From IMG/VR virus record IMGVR_UViG_3300003323_001438, positions 1-24,078 of that record: 24,078 nt of DNA; one strand, given 5' to 3'. The number at the start of each line of letters is the position of its first letter. The first letter of the stretch is position 1. The notes beneath the pieces were generated by a model. The model made no database searches. It worked only from the letters and a program-made list of their open reading frames with translations, and was not told the DNA's origin. Shown piece after piece: positions 14,539 to 21,468 of the stretch. The position numbers were made by a program, and so were the translations under genes. The stretch comes from a virus.

Positions 14539-15837
14539 CTAGATCCGCTCCAACCGGGTGAGCACCGCATTGCTCACAGAGGAGTGAATGGCCTCTGGAA
14601 AGCCGGAGGGAAGCTGATTTCCGACAGTCTCGATGGCGGCTTTTGCGCTGGCGGCGACTTCAGCCAGGACGTCGCCTGCCAGCGAGGAGGGCAGACCGGC
14701 GCGCACCGCAGTTTGAATGAAATGGCGCCCGTAAATGCGGTCTATCGTGTAGTGCCGATTGTCGCCTGCGAACATCGCCATCTTCATCTGCTTCTTATGA
14801 ATCTGGTGTTTGTCGAGGCTCGGCTGGGCCGAGAGCACATCGTAAAACGGCGTAAGCTGAAACGCCCCCTGCCGCTTCAGAAAAATGCTGAAGTTCTTGG
14901 CATGTCCGTCGGTTGCGCCGATCAACCAAAACAAAACCTGTGCCTTGAGAAATGCACGCTGATCTTCTGCCGGACAATCGCTTCCTTTCAATAGATTGAG
15001 AATATCAGCCATTCCGGGGCCGCCATCGTTTTGATATTTGCGCGTGGGAGGAATCGAAAGCGCCTGACAAAAATCCTCTTGAGGCAACCTCAACAGTCGC
15101 CCATCCGAACTCCAGTGTCGGTCGAAGCGTTTTACGACGAGCGCTTTTGCTTTGCCGAAGGACATCATTCGAGTCTCGTTTACGGGCAATCCGAAGGTGG
15201 CCAGAAGTTTCAGGCAGTAATATTCGTTTTCGATGCTGTCCGAGAGATCGATGCCGTTCGGCAATGTTCCCATCGGCGTCTTGAGAATATGGGTGGTGGG
15301 CGTCGTCCCCAGAGGTTTCAGCCAACGTCCGTCGTAGTGGAGCAGGGCCGTCTTTTCCTGAGCCCCGGCAACGGAAATGCGAAACGCATCATCTTCTCCC
15401 AAGCCCAGAGGTGCCTGGGCCAGGCACCTCAAGAGCTTATCGATCTCATCGTCGCCAATCGGTGCTCCCTCGATGCGCGACGTGTCGTATTCCGAATGGT
15501 CGTCATCGGGAACAAACTGCAACGCTCCAACGCAGTCGCGGCCGATTTCGGATAAGAGGCTGTAGCCATCGGTGCCGGCAGCGCCGACTCTTTCGGCAAC
15601 GCGAACGCGCAAATTTCCATCTGGCAAAAGATTGTCGAACACCGCGATCACGGGTTCGCCGCGATATATGTCCTCGCGCAGCGGCAGGGACAATGAGACG
15701 GGAATTTGCTCATCCCCCTCCAACCATGATGGTGAGTATTGAAATGAAATGGCCCCACCGGGATGCTTCGATAACTGTCCGACATGCTTATTATTGAGCA
15801 GGACGCGGAGCGGTACGTATCGGGAGCGGCGCGGCAT
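14539..15837 (-). CDS. hipA: HipA-type serine/threonine kinase toxin
   Basis: Encodes 432 residues, the usual HipA length. The N-terminal subdomain ('RVLLNNKHVGQLSKHPGGAISFQYSPSWL'), the autophosphorylation/P-loop segment 'RISVAGAQEKTALL' (S155), the ATP-binding lysine region 'VVKRFDR' (234-240), the catalytic loop 'GATDGHAKNFSIFL' (D310, N315) and 'YDVLS' (332-336) are all present, so the kinase should be active. E. coli HipA phosphorylates glutamyl-tRNA synthetase and halts translation. The start overlaps the hipB stop in TAATG (15835-15839), so antitoxin and toxin are co-translated. Confidence 0.93.
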   Translation of the reverse strand: MPRRSRYVPLRVLLNNKHVGQLSKHPGGAISFQYSPSWLEGDEQIPVSLSLPLREDIYRGEPVIAVFDNLLPDGNLRVRVAERVGAAGTDGYSLLSEIGRDCVGALQFVPDDDHSEYDTSRIEGAPIGDDEIDKLLRCLAQAPLGLGEDDAFRISVAGAQEKTALLHYDGRWLKPLGTTPTTHILKTPMGTLPNGIDLSDSIENEYYCLKLLATFGLPVNETRMMSFGKAKALVVKRFDRHWSSDGRLLRLPQEDFCQALSIPPTRKYQNDGGPGMADILNLLKGSDCPAEDQRAFLKAQVLFWLIGATDGHAKNFSIFLKRQGAFQLTPFYDVLSAQPSLDKHQIHKKQMKMAMFAGDNRHYTIDRIYGRHFIQTAVRAGLPSSLAGDVLAEVAASAKAAIETVGNQLPSGFPEAIHSSVSNAVLTRLERI

Positions 15838-16091
15838 TAGAGAAAGATTCGGCCAATAGTTTCGGAAGAGCTCTTCGACCGGGGAGCAACTTGAAATTCC
15901 AGGTCGAGAGCCGCCAATATGGAAAGCAATGTCTGCAGTCGAGTCGTCGAGCTTCCTGTCTCGACCAGGGATATGGTCTCCTGTCGCAGAGCCGCTTTCT
16001 CCGCGAGCATTCCCTGGGTCCAGCCGCGCTTTTTTCGGGCACGGCGGATCACATTCCCCAATTGGCGCGGATCGCGGACCAAGTCATTCAT
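15837..16091 (-). CDS. hipB: HipB-type antitoxin and repressor
   Basis: Encodes 84 residues. A Cro/C1-type helix-turn-helix occupies residues ~9-65 ('LGNVIRRARKKRGWTQGMLAEKAALRQETISLVETG'), followed by the beta-strand 'LDLEFQVAPR' that mediates dimerisation in HipB. It neutralises HipA and represses its own operon. It is first in the operon, and palindromic operator candidates lie just upstream (16114-16201). The C-terminal tail 'SSSETIGRIFL' is short, as in HipB. Confidence 0.9.
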   Translation of the reverse strand: MNDLVRDPRQLGNVIRRARKKRGWTQGMLAEKAALRQETISLVETGSSTTRLQTLLSILAALDLEFQVAPRSKSSSETIGRIFL

Positions 16092-16113
16092 GTAAGCGGA
16101 ATATGCGCCAGAC

Positions 16114-16201
16114 CCGATAAAACGTCAATATCGGAAATAACACATAAATCGATTTTATGCAATTTAGCTCATAAAATAGGTTTATCGGGAATAACCGTTA
16201 A
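16114..16201 (-). promoter_or_regulatory. hipBA promoter/operator region with two palindromes
   Basis: CCGATA-N9-TATCGG (16114-16134) is a perfect inverted repeat, and TTATCGG-N6-CCGTTAA (16182-16201, one mismatch) is a second copy of the same half-sites. Between them lies an A/T-rich stretch with CATAAA-N5-TTTATG (16143-16159), where the promoter should be. E. coli HipB binds TATCC-N8-GGATA operators, so the TATC-type half-sites are comparable. Cooperative autoregulation by HipBA is the likely function. Confidence 0.6.
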
Positions 16202-16271
16202 AGGCTTGTAAAACGTCAGCTGATCGCGCTCGCAGTGTGCCCTACCAATGGAGTGCAGCAGGCCTGCTGAA

Positions 16272-16307
16272 CATTCCTGAACATCATTGAACAGTGCTCC
16301 ACTAGAG
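16272..16307. repeat. 36 bp dispersed repeat, copy 1
   Basis: It matches 19768-19803 in 34 of 36 positions ('ctgaacatcattgaacag', 'gctccactagag'), same orientation. The two copies bracket the tail-collar gene, the interrupted FDQFD gene and its neighbour. Confidence 0.75.
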
Positions 16308-16372
16308 GGCGGGACTCCCGAGCGGCTATCATCCGAGCCACATGGAAGGAGCAGGTTTTTTTAAATTCGACG

Positions 16373-16436
16373 CGGGGACACGGGGACACGGGGACACGGG
16401 GACACGGGGACACGGGGACACGGGGACACGGGGACA
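16373..16436. repeat. Eight perfect tandem copies of CGGGGACA
   Basis: A 64-base array with an 8 bp period and no mismatches, followed by a partial 'cgga'. Single imperfect copies of the same 'cgcggggacacgg' theme occur near 1357, 2360 and 6786. Open frames across it (Pro-Arg-Val-Pro-Val-Ser repeats on the minus strand) are artefacts of the repeat. Confidence 0.95.
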
Positions 16437-16676
16437 CGGAGAGCGCGGGTCGAGTTCCGCGCGGGAGCGCGTTCCAAATGACGGGTAGGATCCCGCAGCC
16501 GCGGGACCGAAAGCGCCGCTACAGCCAGAAACACGAAACGCTTCGCTACAGGAATACGTCCCGCGGTCGCGGGACCACTCAACTTACAAACTTAACCCGG
16601 AGTTTTCACATGCCGTGAAAACCCGCCCGGAGGGCCGACTGTGTCGGGGTGAAACTTTCAAACTTACAAACCAAGC

Positions 16677-17447
16677 ATGGCCAACCAATTCACACGGGGA
16701 ACAACGTTCGGAACGCAGATCACGTCTGCGCAGGAATTCTATGATCTGATCGAGAAGGCGACGGCGAATCCGGACCTGATATCGAGTCAGTCGCAGGATG
16801 TGCCGGTGGGTGGCGACATGCTGCTCATGCTCCAGATCGCGAGCGGACTGCTGAAGAAGATCACGATCCAGTCGATCACGAGTCTCATCCTGCCGGTGGG
16901 TGTGGAGCTGCCGTATGGCGGGACGGCTGCGCCGGATGGTTGGGTGCTGGCCTACGGGCAGGCAATCAGCCGGGCGGCGTACGCGAGCTTGTTCAATCTC
17001 TACAATGCACAGGGGCTGCCGTACGGATCGGGCGACGGCTCGACGACCTTCAATGTGCCGGACTACCGGGGGCGTACGCCTTTCGGCAAGGATGACATGG
17101 GCGGCACGGCGGCCGGGCGGCTGTCGAATGCGCTCACGGGCGGCATCGACGGTCTCACGCTGGGAGCCACGGGCGGCGAGGCCGGCCATGCGCTCACGAT
17201 CACGGAGCTGGCCGCGCACGGTCACGCGCTGGGAGGTGCGGCGGTGACGGCGCTCACCTGCAATGGCTCGACCGCCGGCGGTGGCAGCGGCTCGCGACTT
17301 TCCTCCGTCTCGCTCTCGAACGGCGGAAACTACTCGAACAACGACAGCCCAAGCGGAATCAATGCGAATAGCGCGAACACGGGCAGCGGAAACGCACACA
17401 ACAACCTGCCGCCTGGAATCGTGCGGAACTGGATTGTGAAGGTCTGA
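16677..17447 (+). CDS. Phage tail-collar domain protein (fibre or receptor-binding)
   Basis: Encodes 256 residues from ATG 16677 after an 'aacttacaaaccaagc' leader. The central tail-collar signature is clear: 'GTAAPDGWVLAYGQAISRAAYASLFNLYNAQGLPYGSGDGSTTFNVPDYRGRTPFGKDDMGG' covers residues ~80-145 (the '.GWl.cdG..is...y..Lf...g..yG.gdG.ttF.lPDlrGR' pattern). The C-terminus has the His/Asn-rich tail typical of this group ('AAHGHALGG', 'NAHNNLPPGIVRNWIVKV'). Gly/Ser/Asn repeats at ~185-240 probably form the variable, surface-exposed part. It is likely a short tail fibre. Confidence 0.85.
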   Translation: MANQFTRGTTFGTQITSAQEFYDLIEKATANPDLISSQSQDVPVGGDMLLMLQIASGLLKKITIQSITSLILPVGVELPYGGTAAPDGWVLAYGQAISRAAYASLFNLYNAQGLPYGSGDGSTTFNVPDYRGRTPFGKDDMGGTAAGRLSNALTGGIDGLTLGATGGEAGHALTITELAAHGHALGGAAVTALTCNGSTAGGGSGSRLSSVSLSNGGNYSNNDSPSGINANSANTGSGNAHNNLPPGIVRNWIVKV

Positions 17448-17669
17448 TGTGGAGATCGGGAATGTGGAAATCAGGAACATGGGAAGACGGCAGGGGGGCG
17501 CTGAAGTCGAGGAATCCAAGTCCTGAGCGCAGATGGAGGAGGATGGGGAATCTGGAACTCAGGAAAGCCGGAAAGGGCAAATGACGCTGCGGCGCGCGGG
17601 CACAAGCAACATGGGAAAAAGTTATTTCGATCAATTCGATACAGTACCGACGGAGCCAATTGCTGGGGA

Positions 17670-17738
17670 GGGCGAGGCTCCTGCCGAGCCGTGGACATTC
17701 CTGGATTGGGAAAAATCGGCTCAGCAGGAGCCTCGCCC
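17670..17738. repeat. In-frame 21 bp inverted repeat inside FDQFD gene 2
   Basis: Arms 17670-17690 (gggcgaggctcctgc...) and 17718-17738 (...gcaggagcctcgccc) pair at 20 of 21 positions around a 27-base loop. It encodes 'GEAPAEPWTFLDWEKSAQQEPRP'. What looks like the left arm of another copy appears at the window end (24058-24078). Confidence 0.8.
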
Positions 17739-18307
17739 TACCGGTGGGACTGAGGTCGCACCGCTTGGCGACCTATCCGCAAGGCCTGCCAAATCGACGG
17801 GGAACTTCTTCGATCAATTCAATGTGCCTCCGGCTGTCTCCTCATTGCCCGACTGGATGAGAAATCCCGCACCGGCGAGTTGGCGAGACGTGACGCAGCT
17901 TATCGGGATCGCGCCCTCTGGAGGGAACGTTGCGCCACCTACGGGAGGGAGTTCGAACAGAGTGCCGATGGAGATTCCCTTCGACGGTGGCGGCTTTGAT
18001 TCCTTCGGCGCCCCGGCGAGCTCCATTTCACCGGCGGCTATGCCACAGCAGAGTTTGCCTCGGGCAGCGGATCCTTCGACGCCGCCCCTGGTGCCCACGC
18101 CGCAGCCGTATTCCGGGCCGGCCATGCAATGGAGCCCAGCGAAACGGAATGTGGGTCGCTCCCAAGCTATGGCCAATCCACCTTTACCGAGTTCACTGCC
18201 TGCTCCAGCTCCGCTGCCGACTCCGGAAGGGCCCGACGACGCATATAAAGCTCAGGTGGCCGGAAACTTCGGTGTAATGAAGCTGCTCCAGGCAAATAAT
18301 GCCTATG

Positions 18308-18527
18308 TTAGAGCCTGTTTGAAAAGTGCGGGAGGCCGCGCGAAGGCAGGGGGGGCCGGATGGCAAGGCGAGCCGAGCGCGCATCCCCCGTAGGGCTGTA
18401 AGGGAGGCTCAACGCCGCCAGATGGCCCTCCCTACCTTCGCCCGTAAGGGTTTGAACACCATTTTACATCACTCTTATCCCCTTCCATTTCCAACGCGGC
18501 CTTCCGGAGTTTTCAAACAGGCTCTTA
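18308..18527. mobile_element. 214 bp MITE with 30 bp terminal inverted repeats and TTA target duplication
   Basis: The element spans 18311-18524. The ends GAGCCTGTTTGAAAA... and ...TTTTCAAACAGGCTC match over 30 bases with three mismatches (18311-18340 against 18495-18524). TTA flanks both sides (18308-18310, 18525-18527). It has no transposase. The end sequence and TNA-type three-base duplication resemble IS5-family elements (from memory), so a related full IS elsewhere in the host would have mobilised it. An inner hairpin (AGGGAGG...CCTCCCT) is present. Because excision restores a perfect frame, the insertion is probably recent. Confidence 0.88.
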
Positions 18528-18964
18528 GAGCTTGGTCCGGGGCATATCACATCGATCCCGATCTTGTGCGAGCTGTAATCTTGCACGAATCGAGGGGATT
18601 TGGCGTGAACGGGGAATGGCTCGAGGCGTTGGGTTCTTATGCTTCGTCCATGATTAATAAAAATAGAGGGAGTTTTGGATACGCGCAGCTTGGCCCAATT
18701 CCCCGGCAGACTGCAGACCTCACGATTCCTCTGGCTCGCACAATGCCGGGCTCGATCAAAGGGGCTGCGATATGGCTTGCTCATTCAAGAGACGAGTTGA
18801 TAAATAGGTACGGGGTGCAAAACCCGACTCCTGCGCAGATAGCCAGCCAATATAATTCCGAAGCCCAGAAGGGGGATGTTGGCAGTTACGGAAAGGAAGT
18901 TGACTGGACCTACAGGCAAATCAAGAGCGGCCAATTGGGAGGATCGGAATAAGACCAGAAAAGT

Positions 18965-19525
18965 ATGGATTCGATTTCTTCAAATGCTCGATCGGAAAGA
19001 GCGAGACGGTTATTTATTCCTGCCGCGCTCGGAATCTCATTTCTAATACTTGCATTGCTGGGGAGTGGCATATTCGCATTCAATGCTCTCAAGATATTGG
19101 ACTTTAGAGAGCAAAGGGAATGCAATAAGCCAATCGGACCCTCGGAGGCTGTGGCGAGAGCTGGATATAATCTAGGACTCCCATCTGGAGCGCGAGATGT
19201 CCGCTTTCGTCTAAGGACGCAAACTCAGAATACGGATTTATTCATGTCCTACGCGGCATCTCCGGATGACATCCGGACTGCTATGGAAAAGGAGTTCTCT
19301 TTTTATCGTCCCGCTGGAGATCATGGAGAGCACGTCGAATGGGGGCGTTCGCAGATCGAAAGGAAGCAATTTTCTTTATCCATGTTAGTAATGGCTCCGC
19401 TCTGGTGGACGCCATTTTTTATTAAGCATGGATATTACGCTCGCGCCAGCGACGGAATAAACGAGGCCTGCTACTGGGTGGATACGGATCGGTCGATCGT
19501 GTTCTACTATGGGCACGCGGATTGA
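18965..19525 (+). CDS. One-TM protein next to the transglycosylase effector; candidate immunity protein
   Basis: Encodes 186 residues from ATG 18965, 12 bases after the end of the interrupted effector gene. A basic N-terminus (SNARSERARR) is followed by one membrane helix at residues ~16-40 ('LFIPAALGISFLILALLGSGIFAFNAL'), then a soluble domain that should lie outside the cytoplasm ('VARAGYNLGLPSGARDVRFR', 'WTPFFIKHGYYARASDGINEACYWVDTDRSIVFYY'). I do not recognise the family. Position and topology fit a membrane-anchored inhibitor of the wall-cutting enzyme upstream, by analogy with effector-immunity pairs; there is no direct evidence. Confidence 0.6.
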   Translation: MDSISSNARSERARRLFIPAALGISFLILALLGSGIFAFNALKILDFREQRECNKPIGPSEAVARAGYNLGLPSGARDVRFRLRTQTQNTDLFMSYAASPDDIRTAMEKEFSFYRPAGDHGEHVEWGRSQIERKQFSLSMLVMAPLWWTPFFIKHGYYARASDGINEACYWVDTDRSIVFYYGHAD

Positions 19526-19767
19526 GGCCCGTTGCCAGAGTAAGGACATTTCGAGCGAAGCGAGAAAGCACGGAATGCGCTGGCGATAACGCGGAAATTA
19601 ATCAGCCGACCAGGAGGGCGAGCCTGGGTGAGGACTTCGAACAAGAGAAAGAGCACGAATTCGCGAAGCTCGACTGCACCAGGGAGAAACCACGGATGGC
19701 GCGGATGAATCGGATAGGGCAAGCCATCCGGTAAATCCGAACCATCCGAGGTCGAACTTCCCGCCTG

Positions 19768-19803
19768 CATCCCTGAACATCATTGAACAGCGCTCCACTA
19801 GAG
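19768..19803. repeat. 36 bp dispersed repeat, copy 2
   Basis: It matches 16272-16307 with two differences, in direct orientation 3.5 kb apart, outside the tail-collar gene, FDQFD gene 2 and the membrane protein. Confidence 0.75.
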
Positions 19804-19870
19804 AACGGAGGGGCTGATCGATAGGATTGGGCAGTATGGAAGACGATGGGCCTTTTTCAATTCGACGCGG

Positions 19871-19943
19871 ATTCGAGCAAAGCGAGAAGTCCTGGGATGC
19901 GTGGGGGACATTCGAGCAAAGCGAGAAGTCCTGGGATGCGTGG
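19871..19943. repeat. 34 bp direct repeat pair
   Basis: 'attcgagcaaagcgagaag' followed by 'tcctgggatgcgtgg' occurs at 19871-19904 and 19910-19943 with no mismatch, separated by 5 bases. Perfect identity suggests recent duplication. Confidence 0.9.
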
Positions 19944-19987
19944 CCGCCCGGTAGCGCGGGGGAGTGGCATCGGCACCCATCTTAACC

Positions 19988-20166
19988 CGTAAATTTGCTG
20001 CAAAATTTACGTCCCGGAAACGCCCTTGGCGCCAAGGGCATTCCGGGAGCGACTTTGTCGCGGTTAACCCCGACAGAGTCGGCCCACGCCCGTAGCAGCT
20101 TCGCGGCAGTCCCGCAAACGCGGGACGGCCGGGCCTTCGGGCGGATTTTCACGGGAAGTGAAATCC
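19988..20166. promoter_or_regulatory. Cluster of six hairpins in the leader of the adaptor-like gene
   Basis: Consecutive stems: CGTAAATTT/AAATTTACG (19988-20011); CCCGGAA/TTCCGGG (20013-20047) enclosing the 16-base palindrome CCCTTGGCGCCAAGGG (20023-20038); GCGAC-TTT-GTCGC (20049-20061); CCGAC-AGA-GTCGG (20070-20082); GTCCCGC-AAAC-GCGGGAC (20109-20126); GGATTTTCAC/GTGAAATCC with one bulge (20143-20166). They could act as terminator, mRNA stabiliser or leader structure for the gene at 20201. No known riboswitch class is recognised. Confidence 0.6.
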
Positions 20167-20200
20167 GGGTTAACACTTACAAACTTAAAACTTTCATCAC

Positions 20201-21100
20201 ATGACCCTAATCGAACTATCCAATCTGGTGTGCCTGAAGGTGCATCGTAATGACGACGCGAGCATTGCGGAGGCGAAGGCTTATCTGCGCGCTCGCTACG
20301 AGATGATCTGGAACTCGTACCTCTGGCGCGACACGCTCTGCGAGGTGCTCATCCCGGCGAACGATGTGGACCAGGTAATGATCCTGCCGGGCATCGTGGA
20401 TCGCGTGGTGAATGTGCTGTGGGACGCCCGGCCGCTGGCCGTGGAGTCGCTGCAGATCGTCTATCGGGCAGAGCCGATGCGGATCAATGCGCCGGGTGAT
20501 CCCGGGAAATTTGCGATCCTCGCGCCATCCGGGGTCTCGGTCTCGCCGGATGATTCGCAGCTCCGCTTCACGGCGGACAGCGAGAATGCCTTTGGCAAAG
20601 TGAGCGTGCGCGGGCTGCGCGGGACGGAGGAGCTGAGCGAGACAGTCGCGCTCAATGGCATGGGATACGTCTTCACGGCGAACTCCTACACCGACGTCCT
20701 GTCGCTCTCGAAGGACTCGACCGATTACGCGCTGCACGTGACCGATGTGGCGGAGAATCCGCTGCTCGACCTTGATGCGGCGGAGACCTCGCGGGCATTC
20801 CAGCGCATCTCGCTCATCTCGCAGCCCGTCTCGACCGACAAAACGGTGAGCGTGCTGGCCAAGCGCCGGGTGAGGCCGCTCATCAATGACAGCGACGCGA
20901 CGGAGCTCTCCGGCATCGACAACGCGCTGCTCGCTCTCGGAATCGCCGACATGCTGGAGGGTCAGCGCCAATACGCCAAGGCCCAGGCCAAGATGCAGGA
21001 AGCCAGCTCGCTCGTGGACCAGATGACGTGCCTCGAGCGCGAGCAGAGCGCCAGCGTCCTGCGCATCGTGCCCAGCGTGGAGTGCTACGACTGGAAGTGA
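20201..21100 (+). CDS. Head-tail adaptor-like virion protein with an inserted beta domain
   Basis: Encodes 299 residues from ATG 20201. Residues ~1-95 ('DASIAEAKAYLRARYEMIWNSYLWRDTL', 'ANDVDQVMILPGIVDRVVNVLWDARPLAVESLQIVY') follow the pattern of podovirus/SU10-type adaptor proteins: helices, then '.W....', then an 'LP.....v..v..~~.pL' strand. The C-terminal 'DNALLALGIADMLEGQRQYAKAQAKMQEASSLVDQM' fits the long helix in which that family ends. Residues ~105-230 form a strand-rich insert. In phages with N4-gp56 capsids the adaptor normally lies near the capsid gene; here ~19 kb separates them. The call is by pattern, not search. Confidence 0.55.
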   Translation: MTLIELSNLVCLKVHRNDDASIAEAKAYLRARYEMIWNSYLWRDTLCEVLIPANDVDQVMILPGIVDRVVNVLWDARPLAVESLQIVYRAEPMRINAPGDPGKFAILAPSGVSVSPDDSQLRFTADSENAFGKVSVRGLRGTEELSETVALNGMGYVFTANSYTDVLSLSKDSTDYALHVTDVAENPLLDLDAAETSRAFQRISLISQPVSTDKTVSVLAKRRVRPLINDSDATELSGIDNALLALGIADMLEGQRQYAKAQAKMQEASSLVDQMTCLEREQSASVLRIVPSVECYDWK

Positions 21101-21468
21101 GTTCTTAGAATTCGAAGCGGTTTCGAAGTTCAGAAATTTCGGGGTTTTGAAGTTCCCACGTGCAGGGACGTGGATTCGAGCAAGAGGAAGAGCACCACGC
21201 CACAGGCGGGCACGGCGAGTACGAGAACGAGCTTGGACTCGCGCAGCTCGACCGCACCAGAGAGAAACCACGGATGGCACGGATGAATCGGATGTCTCGT
21301 CGGGAAAGGTTCTACCGACGCTCATAGAGCGCCGCTACAGGCAGAAGCACGGAACACTTCGCACAGCAGAGCGGCTACAGGAGTAGCGAGACAGTTATCC
21401 GGTAAATCCGAGCAATCCGTGGTCTTGCGGATCGTTCAAAAAGCCCGCGCGGTGCGCGGCAAATCAAC
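21101..21468. other. Intergenic stretch; second half duplicates 6937-7103
   Basis: No gene is seen. The first part has 'gattcgagcaagaggaagag' and 'ccagagagaaaccacggatgg' fragments shared with 19620-19700. From 21311 to the ATG at 21469 it is a near copy of the leader of FDQFD gene 1, including the CGCTC-ATA-GAGCG hairpin. Confidence 0.65.
21311..21468. repeat. Dispersed repeat upstream of FDQFD gene 3
   Basis: Partner of 6937-7103, from 'ctaccgacgctcatagagcg' through 'gtggtcttgcggatcgttc' to the ATG. Similarity continues into the coding region, so exchange of the whole leader plus N-terminal module between the two genes is possible. Confidence 0.75.

Larger units (their letters stand above)
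16216..16676. other. Intergenic repeat field before the tail-collar gene
   Basis: No gene is supported. It contains a 36 bp dispersed repeat (16272-16307), the octamer array (16373-16436), two REP-like palindromes (16491-16506, 16559-16574), the hairpins GTTTTCAC-ATGCC-GTGAAAAC (16602-16622) and CCGAC-TGT-GTCGG (16635-16647), and two copies of the 'aacttacaaa' leader motif (16581, 16661). The last part is the collar gene's 5' leader. Confidence 0.6.
17611..18952 (+). pseudogene. FDQFD gene 2: lytic transglycosylase effector, split by a MITE
   Basis: ATG 17611 gives MGKSYFDQFDTVPTEPIAGE, paralogous to the genes at 7104 and 21469; a second NFFDQFN lies at residue ~65, then 'LPDWMRNPAPASWRD'. 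Residues ~80-225 are a Pro/Ala-rich linker. The frame meets element sequence at 18311 and stops at 18393. Removing 18311-18524 plus one TTA gives one open frame of 374 residues through the junction '..NNAYVRAWSGAYHIDPDLV'. The restored C-terminus is a lysozyme/SLT-type domain: 'IDPDLVRAVILHESRGFGVN' (catalytic Glu expected at E254), 'GSFGYAQLGP', 'ASQYNSE'. The product would cut peptidoglycan, as an ejected virion lysozyme or an effector. As it stands the protein ends before the enzyme domain. Confidence 0.85.
19526..20200. other. 675-base intergenic region of repeats and hairpins
   Basis: No gene is supported. In order: a 'gagcaagagaaagagcacgaa' relative of 21178-21200, an 'accacggatggcgcggatg' fragment (~19690), the 36 bp repeat (19768-19803), a 34 bp direct repeat pair (19871-19904, 19910-19943), a run of stable hairpins (19988-20166) and the 'acttacaaacttaaaac' leader before ATG 20201. 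Confidence 0.6.

Noticed and set aside
14524-14994. Plus-strand open frame opposite hipA
   Set aside because: It overlaps the conserved HipA C-terminal region and shows no family pattern.
16216-16582. Minus-strand frames rich in Pro-Arg-Val-Pro-Val-Ser
   Set aside because: They translate the CGGGGACA octamer array and nearby repeats; no coding signal.
20216-21325. 369-codon minus-strand open frame
   Set aside because: Antisense of the adaptor-like gene, with Arg/His-rich low-complexity composition.
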